Positions 1 through 9,277 of a stretch of DNA of 33,841 nt are shown one piece after another (the first letter of the stretch is position 1; each line of letters begins with the position of its first letter). Source of the stretch: Planctomycetia bacterium (GTDB taxonomy: Bacteria > Planctomycetota > Planctomycetia > Pirellulales > UBA1268); NCBI GenBank assembly GCA_009926295.1, contig RFPF01000004.1:1-33841 (forward strand). Reading direction: 5' to 3'. A program made the translations under genes and the position numbers. A model generated the notes under the pieces. The model did no database searches and had not been told where the DNA came from. It worked only from the letters and a program-made list of their open reading frames with translations.

Positions 1-456
1 TGCGAGGGCATCGAGCATGTCGGCATCGTCGGCAGCGAGGAGGTAGATGCCCTTGTCGAGAATGGGCAGCTCCGCGAGCTCGGCGTGGGCGATCTCCGCC
101 GCGCCGGTGGCGATCGCGGCGTCGAACACGGTCGTGTAGCCGAGAGCGGCGTAGAGGGCTCCGGTGGCGTGGATCGTGGGCACGGCGGCCGGGCCCGAAG
201 CGCGGTGACGGGCGAGGTGGGGCGCGATCCGCCGACCTGCGTTCACCTTCGGGCCGGCGACATGGCTGTGGAGATCGACGCCGCCCGGCATCACGACGAG
301 CCCGGCGGCATCGACGATCGCGAACGCCGCCGGATCGGCCGGCCGGCCGACGATCACGCCGTCCTCGATCCAGATGTCGGCGACAAGGCCGTCACGGTCG
401 TTGGCAGGATCGTGGATCGTGCCGCCGCGCACGACGATACGGTGCGATGAGCTCAT
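1..456 (-). CDS. fhcA: Formylmethanofuran dehydrogenase / formyltransferase-hydrolase subunit A, N-terminal part (cut by window edge)
   Basis: The reading frame starts with ATG at 456 and is still open at base 1, so only the first 152 residues are visible. It is an amidohydrolase-fold protein: after an N-terminal beta region, the metal-binding stretch PGGVDLHSHVAGPKVNAGR carries the H-x-H typical of subunit A of formylmethanofuran dehydrogenases. In bacteria with tetrahydromethanopterin-linked C1 transfer the homologue FhcA is the hydrolase subunit that releases formate from the formylated cofactor. Its ATG overlaps the stop of fhcB as ATGA, so the two are translationally coupled, which supports the call. 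FhcD and FhcC would be expected beyond the left edge. Family recognition is firm; exact substrate is inferred. Confidence 0.88.
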   Translation of the reverse strand, partial: MSSSHRIVVRGGTIHDPANDRDGLVADIWIEDGVIVGRPADPAAFAIVDAAGLVVMPGGVDLHSHVAGPKVNAGRRIAPHLARHRASGPAAVPTIHATGALYAALGYTTVFDAAIATGAAEIAHAELAELPILDKGIYLLAADDADMLDALA

Positions 457-1337
457 CGCAGCCCCCCGGTCGGCCGGCTCTCCACCGCCGCCAGCAAGAC
501 CCCGAGCGGCTCCGGGTCGGCGGGCACGCGGAATACCTCCAGACCGTCGCAGCGCCGAGCGATCGCCTCCTCGACTTCGTCGACGACCCGGCCGACGGCG
601 AGCACGCAATCGACTTCGCCCCGCCCGATGATCCGTCGGGCGGATGCCTCGGCGGGCAGGAATCTTCCACCGTCGCGATCGGCGCGGGCGATCGCCCCCG
701 CGGCCCCATATCTCCAGGTGCATACCGCCGCCGCCGCGGAGTGGTCGGCGGCACGCAGTGGAATCTCGAACGCCGGCTTGTGGTGGGCGATCTCGCGGAC
801 GAGGTGCGTGATGGCCCACGGCTCGATGCCCAGTGGGTCGGCGGAGTCGTCGGTGACGACCGCCACGCACGCGGCGCGCACGATGGCATCCCGTGTGGCG
901 GCACAGTCCGCGGTCCACGGGGCATCCAGGTCGGGTGGCGTGCCGGAGCGCACCATGTGGTGGAGCATCCGGGCGGCGGTGAGGGCATCCGCGCCAGCCG
1001 GCGGCATCCGGATGATCGTGGCCCGGGGCGATACGAGCGCCGCGATCCCGTGATGCGAGCGTGCCGGATCGCAGTTCCAGAGGATCACGAGATCGGCCCG
1101 GTCGCGCATCTCCTCCGGCGCCGCCGTCACCGCTCCGGCCCGGGCGATCGTGGGCCCGGAGGGCCGATCGACGTCAGCCTGCCCGAAGTCGACGGCGGCC
1201 CCCACCGCCTCGGCGATGTCGCACGCGGCGGCTGCGGCCTCGACGGAGGCCCCGACGAGTCCCGTGACGAGCACGCGGCGCGCGGCGGCGAGACGGGCCG
1301 CAGTGCGGGCGAGGTCGGCGGGATCCAGCGGGTTCAT
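453..1337 (-). CDS. fhcB: Formyltransferase/hydrolase complex subunit B (FwdB-like), lacking the N-terminal metal domain
   Basis: A 294-residue protein resembling the central and C-terminal part of subunit B of formylmethanofuran dehydrogenase, including the stretch VILWNCDPARSHH, which parallels the WG-NP-HPRH region of the archaeal enzyme. Archaeal FwdB is about 430 residues and begins with a Cys-rich iron-sulfur segment; none is present here, and the pterin-metal Cys region is replaced by VDRPSGP. This matches the established view that FhcB of methylotrophic bacteria is redox-inactive and structural, the complex acting only as formyltransferase/hydrolase. I chose ATG 1337 over the in-frame ATG 1388, because 1388 would overlap the preceding DUF1552 gene by 26 bases. 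The stop overlaps fhcA. Start choice moderate, family fairly sure. Confidence 0.82.
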   Translation of the reverse strand: MNPLDPADLARTAARLAAARRVLVTGLVGASVEAAAAACDIAEAVGAAVDFGQADVDRPSGPTIARAGAVTAAPEEMRDRADLVILWNCDPARSHHGIAALVSPRATIIRMPPAGADALTAARMLHHMVRSGTPPDLDAPWTADCAATRDAIVRAACVAVVTDDSADPLGIEPWAITHLVREIAHHKPAFEIPLRAADHSAAAAVCTWRYGAAGAIARADRDGGRFLPAEASARRIIGRGEVDCVLAVGRVVDEVEEAIARRCDGLEVFRVPADPEPLGVLLAAVESRPTGGLR

Positions 1338-1362
1338 CGACGATTCCGGGGAGCGGGGGCCG

Positions 1363-2712
1363 TCAGGCCAGGCCCGTGAGCGGGCCATCGCCGCAGTAGT
1401 CTGGGTTGCCGAACCGCACGAGGCTGGTGTGGCCCATCGCGTGGGCGAGCGCGAGATGCAGCCGGTTGTGGGGCACGCCGGGATACTGGAGAGCCCGGCC
1501 CATCGTGAACCCGAGGCCGTTGCCGATCATCACCCAGGGGATGTCGTCGAGCGAGTGGGAGTTGCCCTCGCCGAGTTCGTTCGTCCACAGGATCGTCGTG
1601 TGGTCGAGGAGCGAGCCCGCCCCGCCCGGCTCCGGAGTCTCGGAGAGTCGCTTCGCCAGATGCGCGATCTCGCCGGCGTACCACGCGTTGATCCTCGTCA
1701 GCTTCTCCTGGGCGGACTCGTTCGAATTCGGCTCGTGCGAGAGCTCGTGCTGCCCCTCGTCGACGCCGAGCCACTTCATGTGCGGCTGGCCGACGGAGTT
1801 CGTGAACTGCAGCGTCATCACGCGGGCGAAGTCGGCGGCCAGCGACGAGACGACGAGCTCGATCTGCATCCGGCTGATCTTCGGCATCTGGTCGTTCTGC
1901 TCGACGATGCCCTGCTCGAGCACCGGCACCGCATGGTTCACCGGGGCCCTGTTCCCCGCAAGTTCCTTCTCGAAGTCACGCACGAGGGCCGTGTGCTCGT
2001 CGAGGATCCGCCGATCCTCCGCGGGCAGGCCGGCGGCGACCTTCGCGAGGTCTTCGTGCAGTTCGTCGAGCACGCTCTGCATGCTCTCCCGGTCCTTCAG
2101 CTGGCCGTAGAGCTTGTGGAACATCTGGTAGGGATCGTCGATCGGGGCCACGGGCTTGTTGGGCCCGGCGTAGACCATGCGGGTCCACGTGTCGGCGCGA
2201 TTGGGCACGAGCACGCCGAATTCGAGCGAGCCGAAGCGAGTCGCCGTCTCGGGCTGCGACTGCAGATGGCCCTTGAGCTCCTGATCGATCGAGAGGCCGC
2301 TCGACCAGCCGGCGGGCGTCTCGCCGCCCCCCTGGATGTTGCCGGGGAAGAGCTCGATGCCCGTGAGCAGGCAACCCATGCCGCGCATGTGGCGGTCGCC
2401 GTCGCCACCCACCTTGTCGTGCACTCCCTGCAGCGTGAGCAGGCGATCGCGAAACGGCTCGAAGGGCTGGAGGATCGGCGGCAGTTCCGCGGGCACCCGC
2501 ACCGGGCCGGGGGTCAGGAACGGCCCGGCGACCGTCGGCCAGAAGTTTTTCTTCACGACGCCGTCGGGGCTGAATACGATGACGAGCCGGCGCTTTGGCC
2601 CGGCGGGGTCGGCGAGGGCGAGGCTCGGCAGGTTGCCGATGAATGGCAGCACCGCGGTACTCACGCCGAGCCGGCGCAGCAGATCACGGCGGGAAAGCGG
2701 GGGCGTCGTCAC
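1363..2712 (-). CDS. DUF1552 family exported protein (Tat signal)
   Basis: A 449-residue protein beginning with the twin-arginine motif [10 protein letters not shown] and a short hydrophobic stretch ending near an ALA-type cleavage site (about residue 34), so it is probably exported folded. The body matches DUF1552, a family abundant in Planctomycetota, with the motif [16 protein letters not shown] just after the signal and a C-terminal [18 protein letters not shown]. The biochemical role of DUF1552 is not established. It starts with GTG, and that codon overlaps the TGA stop of the upstream cytochrome gene as GTGA; this cytochrome/DUF1552 pair recurs in planctomycetes and suggests the two act together at the cell surface. 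It ends 25 bases before fhcB. Confidence 0.9.
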   Translation of the reverse strand: MTTPPLSRRDLLRRLGVSTAVLPFIGNLPSLALADPAGPKRRLVIVFSPDGVVKKNFWPTVAGPFLTPGPVRVPAELPPILQPFEPFRDRLLTLQGVHDKVGGDGDRHMRGMGCLLTGIELFPGNIQGGGETPAGWSSGLSIDQELKGHLQSQPETATRFGSLEFGVLVPNRADTWTRMVYAGPNKPVAPIDDPYQMFHKLYGQLKDRESMQSVLDELHEDLAKVAAGLPAEDRRILDEHTALVRDFEKELAGNRAPVNHAVPVLEQGIVEQNDQMPKISRMQIELVVSSLAADFARVMTLQFTNSVGQPHMKWLGVDEGQHELSHEPNSNESAQEKLTRINAWYAGEIAHLAKRLSETPEPGGAGSLLDHTTILWTNELGEGNSHSLDDIPWVMIGNGLGFTMGRALQYPGVPHNRLHLALAHAMGHTSLVRFGNPDYCGDGPLTGLA

Positions 2713-5066
2713 GGCACGGATTCCGGCGGGCGGGCAGCGGGCTGGACGCGGGCGAGGTCGACCCGTGGCTGCGTCGCGGCCACCACCATGATATCGACCA
2801 CCAGCCGTCGGATATCGAATCCGCCCGCCTCGAACGAGGCACGCAGGTTTTCGAGGGCGTCCGGGCCCCAGGCGCGCACGGGCTGCTTCACGACGGCGTG
2901 GAACAGGCTCTGTACGAATGCCTCCTGGGCGTCGTGGCTGCAGACGAGATAGGCGGCGAGTTCGCGGGCACCCTTGAACGTGGCCTCGCTGCCGTCCCGC
3001 GGCAGGTACGAGCCCGAGGCGTCGACCGGCTTTTCCACGCCGCCGAGCGTTTCGACGACACGGTGGCGACCGATCGCGTCGAACTCCTCGAGCGCGAACC
3101 CGAGCGGATTGATCATCGTGTGGCAGGTCTGGCAGGCGACGGCACTCGTCTGGAGTGCCACCCGCTCCCGCGTGGTCAGGTCGGGATGTTCTTCAGGGGC
3201 GAGCGGGGCCACCGCCTCCTCGGGCGGCTTGAGCACGTTGCCGAGCACGCTGCGGGCGAGGAACACGCCACGGTGGATGGGGGAGGTGGCGGACGTGTAG
3301 GAGAGCACGCTCATCATGTAGGGATGCGAGAGCACGCCGGCCCGCCGGCCATCATCGAGGCGAACGGGCTTGAAAGGGGCGTCGGCGGCGAGCTTCGCGC
3401 CGTAGAGCGGCGCCAGCCGGCCGTTGATCCAAACCTCCTCGGTGGTGAACAGCCGGCGGAAGTCGGCATGGCCTGTCCCGGCGCCGACGAGCACGTCGTC
3501 GATTGAAAGGAGCAGGCTCGTCCGCAGGTCGGCGGCCGCCTCCGACGAGAAGCCCGGATAAAGCGCCCTGTCCTTCCCGAGTTCCGGACCGTGGTCGATC
3601 CGCAGCCAGGAGAGGAGAAAGTCGCGGAGCTTCGCCTGCGAACGCCGGTCGATGACCATCCTTTCGGCCTGCTTTCGCACCTGGTCGGGCGTCGACAGCT
3701 GGTTGCGCTGGGCCGCGTTCCAGAGCGGCTGGTCGGGGATCGAATCCCAGAGGCCGAAGGAGAGTTGGGCCGCTGTGCCGAAAGGATCGGACTGGCCGGC
3801 TGCGACCGGCTCGCGAAACAGAAACCGTGGCGATCCGAGCACGAGCAAAAACGTGCGTTTGAGGGCCGCATCGAGGTCGGGTGCGTCGGCGAACGGCCGG
3901 TCGACGACGAGCGTCTTCAGGTCGGGCGACAGCGGCCGCCGGAAGGCACGTTCGGCGAAGGTCGCCGCGAACGCCTGCAATTTCTCGCGCCGGTCGGCTG
4001 CGTCGCGCCGCACGCCGGCGAGATGCTCGGCATGGTCGAGCACATGGCCGGCCGTCTCGCTCGCGGCGGCCGTGGCCGCCTGGAACCAGTCCTTCGAGAC
4101 GGCCGTGCCGCGTTCGTAGCCGATCGACCTGTCGTCGGGTGGAAACGGTGTCGTGAGCACGAATACGGGCGGGCAGTCGTCTGGAATCAGACACCGCGTG
4201 GGGACCGTCTCCAGCACCCCGTGCGGTGGCTTCCAGAGGAGTTGGATCGAGGCGTGCGTCGGCGGTTCGTAGCGCACGTTGTCCACGCCCTGATTGGCCT
4301 TCGAAAACTCGAGCCGGAGAGGGTAGGCGCGGCCTCCGAGAAGGAAGATCGTGCCCCGATATTCGGTCTCGTCGCCCGACTTCACTGAGGCGTCGATGAG
4401 CGGCGGCTCGTACCAGGCGGTGTTCAGTGCGAGCTTCGCCGAGTGGGCCGTGCGGACCACGAATTCGTAGTGGCCCGTCTCGGGTGGAACGATCGAGCCC
4501 GTCCAGCGGATCGCGAACCGATTCGGCTCGAACCGCTCGGGGTCGGGCCCCTCGAGGCCGAAGTCGAAGTCCACCTGCGGATCGACCTGCTCGTAGACGA
4601 GACTCGTGCCGCGGTTGAAGTCGCGGGTCCTGAAGTATTCGGCGTGCAGGCCGCGCCTGCCATCGACGCCGGGCCCCCGGCCCCGGAAGCTCGCGACGAG
4701 GTCGGCGACAGTGTTGCGATACTGCCTCACCGTGAGCCGTGAGAGTTCGACGCGGGCGGGCCGGTTGCGGTCGCGGGCCACGGGTGAATAGAACGCCCCG
4801 TGGATGTACTCGGCCACCTGCCGCGCCGCCTCTCCCGTGACCTTCGAGGGGTCGTCCTCCGGCATGGTCTCGTCGATGTAGGCGGCGAGCTGGTTGATGG
4901 AGCGTTCGCCCAGGAGCGGGTCGGGCACGTCCTTCGTGCCCGACCCGGTGTCGCCGTGGCAGCGGGCGCAGTGCTCCCTGTAGACGGCCAGGCCCGGGTG
5001 GTCGGCCGCGTCGACCGCGGCCGACCCGAGAATCGCGGCCGCGGCGAGGAGATGGGGGAATCGCAT
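2709..5066 (-). CDS. Planctomycete cytochrome c protein with PA14 insert (DUF1587/1595/1592/1588/1585)
   Basis: A 785-residue exported protein. Residues 1-21 form a Sec signal peptide. A cytochrome c domain follows with haem motif CARCH (C33, C36, H37). A DUF1587-like segment is interrupted by a PA14-type beta domain (about 135-290, GLHAEYF to LLWKPPHG). Then come DUF1595 (AFRRPLSPD), DUF1592 ([13 protein letters not shown]), DUF1588, which carries a second CXXCH (CQTCH) followed by [13 protein letters not shown], and DUF1585. The longer upstream frame is ignored because the signal peptide starts at ATG 5066. PA14 domains often bind sugars, so electron transfer linked to polysaccharide binding is an inference. 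It is first in a minus-strand run with DUF1552, fhcB and fhcA, and divergent from the oxidoreductase gene. Confidence 0.9.
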   Translation of the reverse strand: MRFPHLLAAAAILGSAAVDAADHPGLAVYREHCARCHGDTGSGTKDVPDPLLGERSINQLAAYIDETMPEDDPSKVTGEAARQVAEYIHGAFYSPVARDRNRPARVELSRLTVRQYRNTVADLVASFRGRGPGVDGRRGLHAEYFRTRDFNRGTSLVYEQVDPQVDFDFGLEGPDPERFEPNRFAIRWTGSIVPPETGHYEFVVRTAHSAKLALNTAWYEPPLIDASVKSGDETEYRGTIFLLGGRAYPLRLEFSKANQGVDNVRYEPPTHASIQLLWKPPHGVLETVPTRCLIPDDCPPVFVLTTPFPPDDRSIGYERGTAVSKDWFQAATAAASETAGHVLDHAEHLAGVRRDAADRREKLQAFAATFAERAFRRPLSPDLKTLVVDRPFADAPDLDAALKRTFLLVLGSPRFLFREPVAAGQSDPFGTAAQLSFGLWDSIPDQPLWNAAQRNQLSTPDQVRKQAERMVIDRRSQAKLRDFLLSWLRIDHGPELGKDRALYPGFSSEAAADLRTSLLLSIDDVLVGAGTGHADFRRLFTTEEVWINGRLAPLYGAKLAADAPFKPVRLDDGRRAGVLSHPYMMSVLSYTSATSPIHRGVFLARSVLGNVLKPPEEAVAPLAPEEHPDLTTRERVALQTSAVACQTCHTMINPLGFALEEFDAIGRHRVVETLGGVEKPVDASGSYLPRDGSEATFKGARELAAYLVCSHDAQEAFVQSLFHAVVKQPVRAWGPDALENLRASFEAGGFDIRRLVVDIMVVAATQPRVDLARVQPAARPPESVP

Positions 5067-5080
5067 GCCGGCTCTCTCGG

Positions 5081-5086
5081 TACAAT
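5081..5086 (+). promoter_or_regulatory. Possible -10 hexamer for the Gfo/Idh/MocA gene
   Basis: TACAAT, one mismatch from TATAAT, lies 40 bases before ATG 5127 in the short divergent spacer. No convincing -35 hexamer sits 16-18 bases upstream, so this is a weak call. Confidence 0.25.
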
Positions 5087-5126
5087 CTCCATGATATTGA
5101 TCGGGTCGCACGGGAGAAAATATCGC

Positions 5127-6455
5127 ATGAAATCGCGTGCCTCGGCGCCGCACGGCAGGCTCGGACGGCGTGCGTTCACGGGCCTCGTCGCCGGGTTTCC
5201 CGGTTTTTTCGCCACGCACGGCTTCGGGGAGACGCCATCCGAGGGCCCCTCCGACAAGCTCAACCTCGCCATCGTGGGGATCGGCGGGCAGGGGGAGGCG
5301 AACCTTCGCGACCTCAAGACGCAAACGATCGTCGCGCTCTGCGACGTCGACGAGAAGCGGGGCGGCAGGTCGTTCGAGGCGTTTCCGCGGGCCCGGCGGT
5401 TCGCCGACTTCCGGAGGATGTTCGACGCGCTCGAGAAGCAGGTCGACGGCGTCGTGATCAGCACGCCCGACCACACGCACTTTCATCCCGCCTGGTGGGC
5501 GATCGAGCGCGGCAAGCACGTCTATCTCGAAAAGCCGCTGGCACACGAGGTGGAGGAAGTGCGGCGGATCACCGAGGCCGCTCGCGTGAAGAAAGTCGCG
5601 ACCCAACTCGGATCGCAGCGGCATGCACTGCCAGGGCTCCGCGCCGGGGTCGAGTTCGTGAAGGCGGGCACCATCGGCACGGTCACCGAGGTGCACTCGT
5701 GGATCGCCAGCAAGCGTGGGATGCCGAAGCCGCTGGGAGCCAGCGAGCAGCCGCCTGCGACGCTCGACTGGGATCTCTGGCTCGGGCCCGTGGCGGAGCG
5801 GCCCTACGCTCCGGGTCTGGCGCCCTATGACTGGCGGTTCTGGTGGGACTTCGGCACCGGCGAAGCGGGCAACTGGGGCTGCCACATCCTCGACATCCCC
5901 TTCTGGGCGCTCGATCTCTCCCACCCGGTGCGTGTCGCGGGCAGCGGACCCACGCCCGACCCCCGGCGGACGCCGACGCAGTTTGCCAGCCGGCTCGACT
6001 TTCCGGCCCGCACGTCGGCCGACGGCAAGGCCCTGCCCCCGGTCAGCGTGCATTGGTATCAGGGAATGCCGCCGGTGCTCGCCGAGCGCGGCATCGGCGA
6101 AGCATCCATCGAGAAGAAGAACACGCTGTTCGTCGGCACCGCCGGGATGCTCCTCTGCGGCTTCGACGGCTGGCTTTTGCTGCCGGAGAAGAAGTTCGCC
6201 GAGGTCAAGAATCCGCCGCAGACGCTCACCCCGTCGCCGGGCTTCCGCAGGGAGTGGGTCGACGCCTGCCGCGGCGGGCGCCCCGCCACCTGCAACTTCG
6301 ACTATTCAGGCCCGCTTGCCGAGAGCGTGCTCCTCGCGAACATCGCCTACCGCGTTCAGGCGGAGTTTTCCTGGGATGCATCCGCCATGAAAAGCGACCG
6401 CGACGACGTCAATGCGATGCTCGGGCGCAGGTATCGCGGGGGCTGGGAAATCTGA
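5127..6455 (+). CDS. Gfo/Idh/MocA family oxidoreductase with Tat signal
   Basis: A 442-residue NAD(P)-dependent oxidoreductase of the family acting on sugars and inositols. The N-terminus carries a twin-arginine signal (GRRAFTGLVAGFPGFF); then the Rossmann nucleotide loop IVGIGGQGE, the cofactor/substrate motif LEKPLAHE near residue 140, and a C-terminal dehydratase/oxidoreductase half with GNWGCHILD supplying the usual H-x-x-D. Tat-exported members with this arrangement are numerous in planctomycetes. Start ATG 5127 is chosen because it precedes the Tat motif directly and has GGGAG about ten bases upstream; an in-frame ATG at 5091 would merely lengthen the signal. Substrate cannot be read from sequence. 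It is divergent from the cytochrome gene over 60 bases. Confidence 0.9.
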   Translation: MKSRASAPHGRLGRRAFTGLVAGFPGFFATHGFGETPSEGPSDKLNLAIVGIGGQGEANLRDLKTQTIVALCDVDEKRGGRSFEAFPRARRFADFRRMFDALEKQVDGVVISTPDHTHFHPAWWAIERGKHVYLEKPLAHEVEEVRRITEAARVKKVATQLGSQRHALPGLRAGVEFVKAGTIGTVTEVHSWIASKRGMPKPLGASEQPPATLDWDLWLGPVAERPYAPGLAPYDWRFWWDFGTGEAGNWGCHILDIPFWALDLSHPVRVAGSGPTPDPRRTPTQFASRLDFPARTSADGKALPPVSVHWYQGMPPVLAERGIGEASIEKKNTLFVGTAGMLLCGFDGWLLLPEKKFAEVKNPPQTLTPSPGFRREWVDACRGGRPATCNFDYSGPLAESVLLANIAYRVQAEFSWDASAMKSDRDDVNAMLGRRYRGGWEI

Positions 6456-6470
6456 CGCCGCGGTGCGGCG
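6456..6470. terminator. Hairpin between convergent genes
   Basis: A perfect six-pair stem, CGCCGC / GCGGCG with loop GGT, fills most of the 37-base gap between the stops at 6455 and 6493. There is no T-run on either side, so bidirectional termination is plausible but unproven. Confidence 0.35.
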
Positions 6471-6492
6471 GGCCTCGGCCGGCGGCGCACGA

Positions 6493-7518
6493 TCAGGTGC
6501 GGGCGAATTCCGGGCGGGCGAACACGAGCCTTCCGGCCGACGTCTGCAGCGTGCTCGTGACGCTCGCATGCACCATCCTGCCGATCTGGTCGCGTCCCCC
6601 CTCCACGACGACCATCGTGCCGTCGTCGAGGTAGCCCACACCCTGCCCCGCACCCTCACCGGGCTTGACCAGTCGCACCTCGAGCAGGTCGCCCGCCACG
6701 AACGTGGGCTTGAGGGCGAGGGCGATGTCGTTCACGTTCACGGCCTGCACCGATCGGAACGCCGCGATCTTGACGAAATTCGGGTCGTTCGTGATCAGCC
6801 GGCCGCCAAGCCGCCGAGCCATGCCCACGACCCGCTGCTCGTCGGAACTCGCGGCGTCGGTTTCATCCAGCGGTGCGAGCACCTCGATGTCGACGAGTTT
6901 GTTCTCGCGGAGCCGCGCCAGGACGTCGAGTCCGCGTCGGCCGCGGAGCCGCCGCTGTCGATCCGCGGCGTCGGCCGCCTCCTGCAGTTCGTCGACCACG
7001 AAGGAAGGGACGACGAACCGGCTCTGAAAGAGTCCGGTTTCGGCGAGATCGGCCACGCGCCCGTCGACGATGGCGCTGGAGTCGAGGATGTTGGGCCGCA
7101 GTCCCTTCACGTCGCGGGCGAACTCGACGTAGGGGATCAGGAACCGGAAGTCGTCGCGCGTCTGCAGGAGAAGGCTCGTGCACACATAGCAGAGGAGCAT
7201 GCCGAGGATCAGCGGCAGCCAGGCAGTGACGGGATGGTTCGGGTCGGCGGGGAGGATCGGCGTGAGCGCGAGGATGGCCACATAGGTCACGAACACCCCC
7301 ACCAGCAGGCCGAAGTAGACCGCGGTGATCACCGTGAGGTCCTTGCGCTGCAGGGAGGAGTCGATGCCGATCGCGGAGAGCGGCAGGGCGACCATGCCGA
7401 CGAGCACGGTCCACGGCACCCACGCCTCGGTGTCGCGCATCTCCGGCGAGCTGATCATGAGCACGGCGATCCCCACGGAGACCGCCACGAAAATCGCCCG
7501 GAGCATGACGAGTGCCAT
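6493..7518 (-). CDS. Membrane-anchored PIN domain - TRAM domain protein
   Basis: 341 residues with four predicted transmembrane helices (about 4-22, 32-52, 61-85 and 97-119), then a PIN nuclease domain (141-265) and a C-terminal TRAM RNA-binding domain (about 275-336). Acidic residues expected of a PIN active site are visible: D146 in NILDSSAIVDGR, E177 in VVDELQE and D245 in LITNDPNF. The layout matches the YacL family of Gram-positive bacteria and many other phyla. A membrane-tethered RNA-cleaving role is inferred from the fold. The start has AGGA eight bases upstream. It lies ten bases after the dNTPase gene and is probably the last gene of the HIT-dNTPase-PIN operon. Confidence 0.9.
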   Translation of the reverse strand: MALVMLRAIFVAVSVGIAVLMISSPEMRDTEAWVPWTVLVGMVALPLSAIGIDSSLQRKDLTVITAVYFGLLVGVFVTYVAILALTPILPADPNHPVTAWLPLILGMLLCYVCTSLLLQTRDDFRFLIPYVEFARDVKGLRPNILDSSAIVDGRVADLAETGLFQSRFVVPSFVVDELQEAADAADRQRRLRGRRGLDVLARLRENKLVDIEVLAPLDETDAASSDEQRVVGMARRLGGRLITNDPNFVKIAAFRSVQAVNVNDIALALKPTFVAGDLLEVRLVKPGEGAGQGVGYLDDGTMVVVEGGRDQIGRMVHASVTSTLQTSAGRLVFARPEFART

Positions 7519-7528
7519 GCCGCAAATC

Positions 7529-8677
7529 CTAGCACAGCCGCCGACCGTGATCCCATTCCAGGTAGCGATCGGTCATCCCGGCGATGTAGTCGGCGGTGCT
7601 CCGGGGCACGCCACATGCTCCCGCCCGGGCCCGGAAGCGGGCCGGCAGTTCCTCGGGGTGGGCCACATACCAGGCGAAGAGCTGCGAAAGTTTTTCCTGG
7701 GCGGCGGCCCGGACCGTCATCACGCGGTCGCTGCGGTAGACCTTCTGGAACAGGAACATCTCGAGCTGCTTCTTGCCGGCGGCCACGGGCGGACTGTGGG
7801 CGACCACCCGCACGCCCCGGCCGGCGCCGTCTCCGTCGAACACCGCGCGGACCCTCGCGACCGAGTCGATCGCGAGCCGCTCGATCGTGCCGCGGCTCTC
7901 CGCGACGAGGTCGGCCACCTGCAGGTCGACGAGTTCATGGAGCACGGCGCGACGCAGGTCGCCGCCGGTGACGTCCCCGAGCACCTCGCGGGCCCGCGTT
8001 GCCGCTTCGGCCACGATCGGCAGCTCCAGCAGCTCGTCGAGGCCGACGAGGCCGAGCTCGATGGCGTCGTCGGTGTCGTGGGTGTCGTAGGCGATCGAGT
8101 CGGCGGCGTCGACGACCTGCGTTTCGAGAAGGGGCGCGGGTGCCGAGCCGTCGCGTTTGCGGGTGGCCTGGGCGTCGAGCACCTCGCGGGAGAGGTTCAG
8201 GCCGGGGAACCGCGATGACAGCCCTTCGAGAAGCGTCATGATCCGCAGCGCCTGCGCGTTGTGGTTGAAGCCGCCCTCGGCGGCGAGCAGGTCGGCGAGA
8301 GTGTCTTCGCCGGCGTGACCGAGCGGCGGATGTCCGATGTCGTGGCCCAGGGCCAGCGTCTCGACGAGGTCCTCGTTGAGGGCCAGCGCCCGGGCCAGGG
8401 TGCGGGCGATGCTCGTCACCTCCAGCGTGTGCGTGAGTCGGCTGCGATGGTAGTCGTCGGCGAGTCCGGTGAAGACCTGCGTCTTGTGGGCGAGCCGCCG
8501 AAATGCCGCCGAGTGGACGATGCGGTCGCGGTCGCGCTGGTAGGGGCTGCGGAACGGATGCGGCTGCTCCGCGTGGACGCGGCCCGCCGAGTCGGCGGAG
8601 TGCATCGCCCAGGCGCCGAGCGTGTGCCCCTCCCGGGCCCGCCAGTCGGAGATGTTCGCCCAGTCGATCCCGGTCAT
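7529..8677 (-). CDS. dgt: dGTPase-like HD domain deoxynucleoside triphosphate triphosphohydrolase
   Basis: A 382-residue HD-superfamily phosphohydrolase that should cleave dNTPs to deoxynucleoside plus triphosphate. Conserved pieces visible: FRSPYQRDRDRIVHSAAFRR near the N-terminus, the first metal His in SRLTHTLEV (H83), the HD pair in GHDIGHPPLGHAGE (H112, D113), and the distal Asp in VVDAADSIAYDTHD. These match the shorter dGTPase-like class common outside enterobacteria, so nucleotide specificity is open. Although the frame is open far upstream, ATG 8677 is chosen because it precedes the conserved core closely and overlaps the HIT gene stop as ATGA. Confidence 0.9.
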   Translation of the reverse strand: MTGIDWANISDWRAREGHTLGAWAMHSADSAGRVHAEQPHPFRSPYQRDRDRIVHSAAFRRLAHKTQVFTGLADDYHRSRLTHTLEVTSIARTLARALALNEDLVETLALGHDIGHPPLGHAGEDTLADLLAAEGGFNHNAQALRIMTLLEGLSSRFPGLNLSREVLDAQATRKRDGSAPAPLLETQVVDAADSIAYDTHDTDDAIELGLVGLDELLELPIVAEAATRAREVLGDVTGGDLRRAVLHELVDLQVADLVAESRGTIERLAIDSVARVRAVFDGDGAGRGVRVVAHSPPVAAGKKQLEMFLFQKVYRSDRVMTVRAAAQEKLSQLFAWYVAHPEELPARFRARAGACGVPRSTADYIAGMTDRYLEWDHGRRLC

Positions 8678-9213
8678 CGCGACGCCCCCGCAGCCGACGT
8701 GAGCTGCTCCCACAGGCCGTCGAGCGACTGGGGCAGCACCCGCACGCCGGCCGTGGTCGGCATGAAATTCACGTCGCCGCGCCAGCGGGGGACGATGTGC
8801 CAGTGCAGGTGGCCGGGCAGGCCCGCCCCCGCGACGCTGCCCAGGTTGAGGCCGATGTTGAATCCCTGGGCCTGCATGGTGCGTTCGATCAGGCCGCACC
8901 AGCGCACGAGCTCGAGCTGCAGGTCGAGCAGGGCCTCCGCGTGGAGGTCGGCGAGCGCGGCGCGATGGTCGAGCGGCGCGACGAGCAGGTGCCCGTTTGA
9001 ATAGGGAAACCGATTCACGACGACGATGCTGCTGGCGGTCGCCGCCACCACTCCGAGCGCCCGGTGGTGGGCGGCATCGGCCGCCGCCGCCCTGCAGAGA
9101 AAGCAGCCGCGGTCGGCTCCGGGCCGCCACGCCTCGGGTTCGCCGGCCGCACCCTTCTCGTGCCCCTGCACGTATCCCAGCCGCCACGGTGCCCAGAGGA
9201 TTTCGTTCGACAT
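8674..9213 (-). CDS. HIT family hydrolase/phosphorylase (Ap4A phosphorylase-like)
   Basis: 179 residues with the histidine triad HLHWHIV (H135, H137, H139), which marks nucleotidyl hydrolases and transferases, plus a CXXC pair (CFLC, 37-40) that may bind zinc. The N-terminal ILWAPWRLGYV resembles actinobacterial Ap4A phosphorylase-type HIT proteins, so a dinucleoside polyphosphate is the likely substrate. ATG 9213 is preferred over the ATG at 9279 because the family begins with this W-x-P-W-R region and 9279 would overlap the divergent scpA start. Co-directional and overlapping with the dNTPase gene, which suggests nucleotide clean-up. Confidence 0.87.
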   Translation of the reverse strand: MSNEILWAPWRLGYVQGHEKGAAGEPEAWRPGADRGCFLCRAAAADAAHHRALGVVAATASSIVVVNRFPYSNGHLLVAPLDHRAALADLHAEALLDLQLELVRWCGLIERTMQAQGFNIGLNLGSVAGAGLPGHLHWHIVPRWRGDVNFMPTTAGVRVLPQSLDGLWEQLTSAAGASR

Positions 9214-9277
9214 GACGTGATCGTACCCCAGGGGATCCGGCATTGACACGCCGTGGCCGGCCCCTGCAAATGGCCGC

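Noticed and set aside
447-2952. Long plus-strand open frames opposite fhcB and the DUF1552 gene
   Set aside because: Their translations are Arg/Ala/Gly-rich with no motif, while the minus strand carries recognisable families throughout.
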